DNA from: Psychromarinibacter sediminicola
GTDB taxonomy: Bacteria; Pseudomonadota; Alphaproteobacteria; Rhodobacterales; Rhodobacteraceae
DNA: 59,436 nt
Assembly (NCBI RefSeq): GCF_029168335.1
Contig: NZ_JARGYC010000027.1
Coordinates: 1 to 59,436, forward strand
Direction of reading: 5' to 3'
Under the pieces are notes generated by a model. It searched no databases. It saw nothing but the letters and a program-made list of their open reading frames with translations, and was not told where the DNA came from. How positions within the stretch are numbered: the first letter of the stretch is position 1; the number at the start of each line of letters is the position of its first letter. Of this stretch, positions 55,042-59,436 are shown one piece after another. The translations under genes and the position numbers were made by a program.

Positions 55042-55088
55042 CGGATCATTGCCAATGATCCGGCCCGTTTTCTTTGCAAGAAAACGGG
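55042..55088 (+). repeat. two-hairpin intergenic repeat (copy 2) in pot operon
   Basis: 55042-55062 is a perfect odd palindrome, CGGATCATTG-C-CAATGATCCG; 55064-55088 has 11-bp arms CCCGTTTTCTT/AAGAAAACGGG around TGC. Read along the pot operon the order (GGAT..ATCC hairpin, then CCGTTTtC hairpin) is the same as copy 1 read along the hpa operon. It fills the gap between the two permease genes; the second permease begins 7 bp after it. Confidence 0.88.
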
Positions 55089-55095
55089 GACGGGC

Positions 55096-55914
55096 ATGAG
55101 ACGCTTCTCCTGGATCAACGCGACGTCGCTGACGCTGGGCTTCGCCTTTCTCTACCTGCCGATGCTGATCCTCGTGGTCTACAGCTTCAACGCCTCCCAG
55201 CTCGTCACCGTCTGGGCCGGCTTCTCGACCCGCTGGTACGGCGAACTGATCCGCAACGAGGCGTTCCTCGACGCCGCCTGGGTCACGCTCAAGGTCGCCG
55301 TCGTCTCCTCCACCATCGCGACCGTGCTGGGCACCATGGCGGCCTACACGCTGGTCCGCGCCGGGCGCTTCCTGGGCCGCACCCTGTTCTCCGGCATGAT
55401 CTACGCGCCGCTCGTCATGCCCGAGGTGATCACCGGCCTGTCGCTGCTGCTTCTCTTCATCGGCATCGGGCTGGACCGCGGCATCCTGACCATCGTGCTG
55501 GCGCATACCACCTTCTCGATGTGCTACGTCTCGGTCGTGGTCTCGTCGCGGCTCGACAGCTTCGACCGCTCGCTGGAGGAAGCCGCGCTCGACCTCGGCT
55601 GCACCCCGTTCGAGGCCTTCCGTCTGGTCACGCTTCCGATCATCGCGCCCGCCGTGATATCCGGCTGGCTTCTCGCCTTCACCCTGTCGCTCGACGACCT
55701 GGTGATCGCTTCCTTCGTCACCGGCCCCTCGGCCACCACGTTGCCCATGAAGATCTGGTCCTCCGTCCGTCTCGGCGTCTCGCCCGAGATCAACGCCCTC
55801 TCCACCATCCTGATCGCCATCGTGACGGTCGGGGTGATCACCGCGTCGCTCGTCTCGAAACGCGCCATCGCGGCACGGCAGCGCGACGAACGCGCCGCGG
55901 CGGCCGCTGCATGA
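55096..55914 (+). CDS. potI: polyamine ABC transporter permease 2
   Basis: 272 residues, six transmembrane helices, with the EAA loop LEEAALDLGCTPFEAFRLVTLPIIAPAV. It pairs with permease 1. The start is directly downstream of the two-hairpin repeat, and the stop overlaps the next start (ATGA). Confidence 0.95.
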   Translation: MRRFSWINATSLTLGFAFLYLPMLILVVYSFNASQLVTVWAGFSTRWYGELIRNEAFLDAAWVTLKVAVVSSTIATVLGTMAAYTLVRAGRFLGRTLFSGMIYAPLVMPEVITGLSLLLLFIGIGLDRGILTIVLAHTTFSMCYVSVVVSSRLDSFDRSLEEAALDLGCTPFEAFRLVTLPIIAPAVISGWLLAFTLSLDDLVIASFVTGPSATTLPMKIWSSVRLGVSPEINALSTILIAIVTVGVITASLVSKRAIAARQRDERAAAAAA

Positions 55915-57251
55915 AGGGTTTTCTCGACGAGTTCGCCGCCTACGAGGCCCGGCACGGCACGCCCGACCGGCTGGAACTGCTGCTGCCCGACATCAACGCC
56001 ATCCATCGCGGCAAATGGCTGCCGGGCACGGACGCGAAGAAGCTGGCCGATGGCGGCGTGCGCCTGCCGCTGTCGACCTATGCCCCCAACATCATGGGCG
56101 AGGAGATCGCCGAGACCGGGCTGGGCATGGCCGTCGGCGACCCCGACGCCGTCATGGTGCCGGTTGAGGGCACGCTGAAACCCGTCCCCTGGGCCGAGGG
56201 CCACGTGGCCCAGGTGCAATGCGAGATGACCGAGGACGGCGAGATCGTCAGCCCGCTGTCGGCCCGCGACAAGCTGTCGGCGATGCTCGCCCGGTTCGCC
56301 GACCGCGGCCTGACCCCGGTCATCGCGACCGAGCTGGAGTTCTACATCTTCTGCCCCCGCGAGACCCCCGACGAGCCGCCCAGCCCGCCGCCCCACGCGC
56401 CGGATGCGCAGAACTACGAGCTGAACGTCCTCGACCGCACGCAGGACATCCTGACCGAGATCCAGCAGGCCAGCGCCGCCCAGGGCCTCGCCACCGACTC
56501 GCTGATCGCCGAATACGGCCCCGGCCAGTACGAGATCAACTTCCACCACACCGACGACGCGCTGGAGGCGGCCGATACCGCCGTCCTGTTCCGCCGGCTG
56601 GTGCGCGGGGTGGTGGCGCGGCACGGGATGGAGGCCAGTTTCATGGCCAAGCCCTATGCCGAGCATCCGGGCAACGGGATGCACGTGCATGTCTCCGTGA
56701 CCGGCGGCGACGGCAACATCTTCGCCGGCGACGGCGAGGCGATATCGGACACGCTGGGCCATGCCGTGGCGGGCGTGCTGGCGACGATGTCCGACGCGCA
56801 GGCCGTCCTCGCGCCGCATCTGAACTCGTTCCGCCGCTTCGCGCCCGGCTCCTTCTCGCCCAACCGGCCCGACTGGGGCCTCGACCACCGCGGCGCCGCG
56901 GTGCGCCTGCCCGACATCGCGGGCGCCGCGGCCCGGCTGGAACACCGGATCGGCGGGGCGGACTGCAACCCCTACCTGGCGATCACCGCGATCCTCGGCG
57001 GGGTGCTCCACGGGCTCGACGCGACGCCCGAACTGCCGCTGCCGATCGACGACCCCTCGGCCCCGGCGCCGCAGCCGCTCGCCCATGACTGGCGCACCGC
57101 CGTCGACGCCTTCGCCGCGTCCGATTTCATCGCGGAGGTCTTCGGCGACCGCTTCCGCCACATCTTCGCGACGCTGAAATACGACGAGATCGCCAAGCTG
57201 ACTTCCGAGATCACCCCGGTCGAATACCGGATCTACCTGGGGCGGCTCTAG
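55911..57251 (+). CDS. glutamine synthetase-family enzyme, probably gamma-glutamylputrescine synthetase
   Basis: 446 residues of the glutamine synthetase fold. Active-site features are ATELEFYIF, EYGPGQYEINF, NGMHVHVSVTGGDGN and the ATP/substrate loop APHLNSFRRFAPGSFSPNRPDWGLDHRGAAVRLP; it ends SEITPVEYRIYLGRL. The ATG overlaps the permease stop. It lacks the NKxxxPGYEAPxxAAWS-type adenylylation context of housekeeping GlnA. Linked to a putrescine importer it is probably PuuA-like, ligating glutamate to putrescine; glutamylation of another amine is possible. Confidence 0.88.
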   Translation: MKGFLDEFAAYEARHGTPDRLELLLPDINAIHRGKWLPGTDAKKLADGGVRLPLSTYAPNIMGEEIAETGLGMAVGDPDAVMVPVEGTLKPVPWAEGHVAQVQCEMTEDGEIVSPLSARDKLSAMLARFADRGLTPVIATELEFYIFCPRETPDEPPSPPPHAPDAQNYELNVLDRTQDILTEIQQASAAQGLATDSLIAEYGPGQYEINFHHTDDALEAADTAVLFRRLVRGVVARHGMEASFMAKPYAEHPGNGMHVHVSVTGGDGNIFAGDGEAISDTLGHAVAGVLATMSDAQAVLAPHLNSFRRFAPGSFSPNRPDWGLDHRGAAVRLPDIAGAAARLEHRIGGADCNPYLAITAILGGVLHGLDATPELPLPIDDPSAPAPQPLAHDWRTAVDAFAASDFIAEVFGDRFRHIFATLKYDEIAKLTSEITPVEYRIYLGRL

Positions 57252-57300
57252 CCCGGCAAGCGTGACCCGCGCGCCCCCGCCCGGCGCCAACCTCCCGGAA

Positions 57301-57316
57301 TTAAGACAAAATTAAC
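57301..57316. promoter_or_regulatory. CtrA box TTAA-N7-TTAAC upstream of glycosyltransferase
   Basis: TTAAGACAAAATTAAC is an exact match to TTAA-N7-TTAAC, 44 bp upstream of the GTG start of the glycosyltransferase. It stands out in a GC-rich background. It is the second exact CtrA box in the window. Confidence 0.72.
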
Positions 57317-57359
57317 GAAGTTCCACAAGCCTGCGAGCAATATCTCGAAAGGCTTTGCC

Positions 57360-59346
57360 GTGGAGAAGCCCGCGCACCTGAACAGCATCGAAGCGACCGG
57401 CGACGCGCCGCCGTTCCGGTCCACGCGGACATCGCGGCCACGGCTGGGGCAGGTGCTCGTCTCCTCCGGCGCGCTGTCGCCCGGCGACCGGCGTGCCGCG
57501 CTGGACCGGCAGTCCAAGGTGGACGCCCGGTTCGGCAACATCCTCCTGGCCCGGCGGCTGATCTCGCGCCCGGCGCTCTTCGCCGCCATCGCGCGGCAAT
57601 ACGGCGCCGTGCTGGCCGATTTCACCGCCCACCCGCCGGAGCCGGACCTGGTCGCCGCGCTCGGCGTCGACCGCTGCCTGGCGCTGGGGCTGATCCCCTG
57701 GCGCCGGGAGAAGGGCGCCGTCGCCGTGGCCAGCAGCCGGCCCGAGGAATTCGACCGCCACCGCCCGATGCTGGAGGCGCTGCTCGGCCCGGTCGTTCTG
57801 GCCGTGGCGGGCGAGGTCGAACTGCACCACGCCATCGCCGCGCAGCAGCCCGGCCAGCTGATCCGCCGCGCCGAGACCCGGGTGCCCACCGCCGAAAGCT
57901 GCCGCGACATGGCCTTTTCGCTGGCCCAGGCCCGTCCTGCCGGCATCGCCGTCGTCCTGATCGCCGCGATCCTCGTCTGCTTCAATCCGGCCCCGACCAT
58001 GCGCGGGCTGACCCTCTGGGCCGTCGCCGCGCTCGTGGCCAGCGCCGCGCTGAAATGCGCCGCCTTCGTCGCCCATCTGCGCGGCGGCCCGCCCGCGCCC
58101 GCCCCCCCCGACCCTGGCGCGCCTGCCGCGGGTGTCGGTCCTGGTGCCGCTGTTCCGCGAACGCGAGATCGCCGCACGGCTGGTCACCCGGCTGGACCGG
58201 ATCGACTATCCCCGGGAACTCCTCGAAATCTGCCTCGTGGTCGAGGCCGACGACGACGTCACCCGCGCCGCGCTCGACGCGGTCGACCTGTCGCCGCACA
58301 TGCGCCCCATCGTGGTGCCGGAGGGCACGCTGAAGACCAAGCCGCGGGCGCTGAACTACGCGCTGGATTTCTGCCGCGGCACGCTGATCGGCATCTACGA
58401 CGCCGAGGATGCGCCCGCCCCCGACCAGATCACCCGTATCGTCGAGCGCTTTCACAGCCGCGGCCCGGAGCTCGCCTGCGTCCAGGCGGTGCTGGATTTC
58501 TACAACAGCCGGTCGAACTGGATCGCCCGCTGCTTCGCCGTGGAATACGCCGCCTGGTTCCGCGTGATCCTGCCCGGGGTCGCGCGGTTGGGCCTGGTCA
58601 CGCCGCTGGGCGGCACCTCGCTGTTCTTCCGCCGCACGGTGCTGGAGGAGCTGGGCGGCTGGGACGCGCATAACGTGACCGAGGACGCGGATCTCGGCAT
58701 CCGCCTGGCGCGGCACGGCTACCGGACCGAGTTCATCGGCTCGGTCACGGCGGAAGAGGCCAACTGCCGCATCTGGCCCTGGGTCAAGCAGCGGTCGCGC
58801 TGGCTCAAGGGCTACATGGTGACCTGGCTCGTCCATATGCGCCGGCCGGTACGGCTCTTCCGCCAGCTCGGCGCGTGGCGCTTTCTGGGGGTGCAACTGC
58901 TGTTTCTCGGCACGATCTCGCAGTTTCTGCTGGCGCCGTTGCTGTGGCTGTTCTGGCTGGTGCCCTTCGGCTATGCCCATCCCTTCGCCCCGGCGCTCGG
59001 GCCGGCCGAGCTGGTGCCGCTGGTCTCGGTCTTCCTGACCTCCGAGGCGATCAGCCTGGCCGTCGGCCTCTACGCCGTGCGCGGGCCCGAGCATCGCCAC
59101 CTCGCGCCCTGGGTTCTCACGATGCAGTTCTATTTCCCGCTCGCCACGCTCGCGGCCTATCGCGGGCTCTGGGAACTGGTGACCTGCCCGTTCTACTGGG
59201 ACAAGACGGAGCATGGCCTCTACGACGGCGCGGCGGAGGAGGCGCCCGCCGTTTCTCAGAGCGACGACACGGGGTCGCCGCGCGAAGACACGGCGCCGGC
59301 CGACAGCGCGCGTGTCGTTCCAGTGCCGTCACGCGCCGCGCTCTAA
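57360..59346 (+). pseudogene. processive GT2 glycosyltransferase with GspE N-terminal-like domain, frameshifted at a C8 run
   Basis: The GTG start at 57360 follows AAAGG. The first frame gives a GspE/MshEN-like N-terminal domain (LGQVLVSSGALSPGDRRAALDRQ, about 29-160) and two transmembrane helices (about 192-235). At 58102-58109 a run of eight C shifts the frame; the second frame continues TLARLPRVSVLVPLFREREIAARL, the start of a GT2 catalytic domain. Removing one C would join them into about 660 residues. GT2 motifs are intact in the second frame: DAEDAP (58399), TEDADLGIRL (58678) and QRSRW (58789-58803), then several C-terminal helices. It resembles membrane polysaccharide synthases. The break may be a sequencing error, phase variation or real decay; an insertion-sequence end follows the stop directly. 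Confidence 0.85.
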
Positions 59347-59436
59347 CAGGCTGCTGAAAAACTCTGCCTCGACAGGGGTTTGAGAACGTGATTCACCCTT
59401 TGCACGGCATGCTGGGGGTGATGATGCGCGGGACGG
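59347..59436 (+). mobile_element. left end of an insertion sequence (IS1182/IS5-like), cut by window edge
   Basis: The sequence CAGGCTGCTGAAAAACTCTG directly after the glycosyltransferase stop resembles the terminal inverted repeats of IS1182-type elements. Downstream, an ATG at 59409 opens a frame MLGVMMRGT..., the kind of start seen in those transposases. Only the first 90 bp are in the window, so the family and extent are uncertain. Confidence 0.5.

Overview
The window is about 59.4 kb of very GC-rich DNA with tightly packed genes, many 4-bp start/stop overlaps and long antisense shadow frames. Gene content and signals point to an alphaproteobacterium of the Rhodobacterales (Rhodobacter/Roseobacter group). 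Supporting signs are a GAAC-N7-GAAC (alphaproteobacterial LexA) box upstream of uvrA, two exact TTAA-N7-TTAAC (CtrA) boxes, a Hint-domain protein, an M23 peptidase-bactofilin pair and a SelD fused to an NAD(P)/FAD oxidoreductase. No rRNA, tRNA or CRISPR array was found. The only mobile-element signal is a probable insertion-sequence end at the right edge.

Layout. 1-7.3 kb: an EF-G-like translational GTPase with altered G motifs (-), a divergent ClC channel/transporter that lacks both textbook glutamates, an overlapping orphan polyamine-type binding protein, serS and a TspO-like membrane protein. 7.4-13.3 kb (-): a yfgM-like gene, bamB and der, then two tandem fatty-acid desaturases; the bamB-der gap holds three 22-bp palindromes at exactly 28-bp spacing. 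13.5-20.1 kb (+): an RND efflux pair whose adaptor has an extremely long 14-residue-repeat coiled coil and whose pump has two insertions, then a small RcnB-like secreted protein. 20.1-29.3 kb: SOS-type uvrA, two MFS transporters, a DUF6152-like/membrane gene pair, lpdA, two small paralogous membrane proteins and a DUF924 protein. 29.3-36.4 kb: queA overlapping a large AsmA-like protein, a peroxiredoxin, and the M23 peptidase-bactofilin pair ending in a clear terminator. 36.5-42.7 kb: a Hint-domain protein and a di-haem peroxidase flanking a CtrA box, a flavin-binding oxidase-like protein, and a convergent selenium pair (SelD fusion and SelU).

42.8-48.9 kb is a homoprotocatechuate (4-hydroxyphenylacetate) meta-cleavage operon, hpaF-hpaE-hpaD-VOC dioxygenase-hpaG-hpaH (-), with a divergent MarR-type hpaR and two dyad operators between them. 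It carries two unrelated extradiol dioxygenases that fit the same step. 49-57.3 kb is an SH3-domain protein followed by a putrescine/polyamine module: a class III aminotransferase divergent from an ABC importer (binding protein, ATPase, two permeases) and a glutamine-synthetase-like enzyme. The window ends with a CtrA-box-preceded processive glycosyltransferase that is frameshifted at a run of eight C and abutted by the insertion-sequence end.

The most interesting signals outside the genes are intergenic hairpin repeats. One two-hairpin module occurs in both the hpa and pot operons in the same orientation relative to transcription, with compensatory base changes in the stems; the three-palindrome array between bamB and der looks related in style. 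No clearly new multi-gene system was identified.
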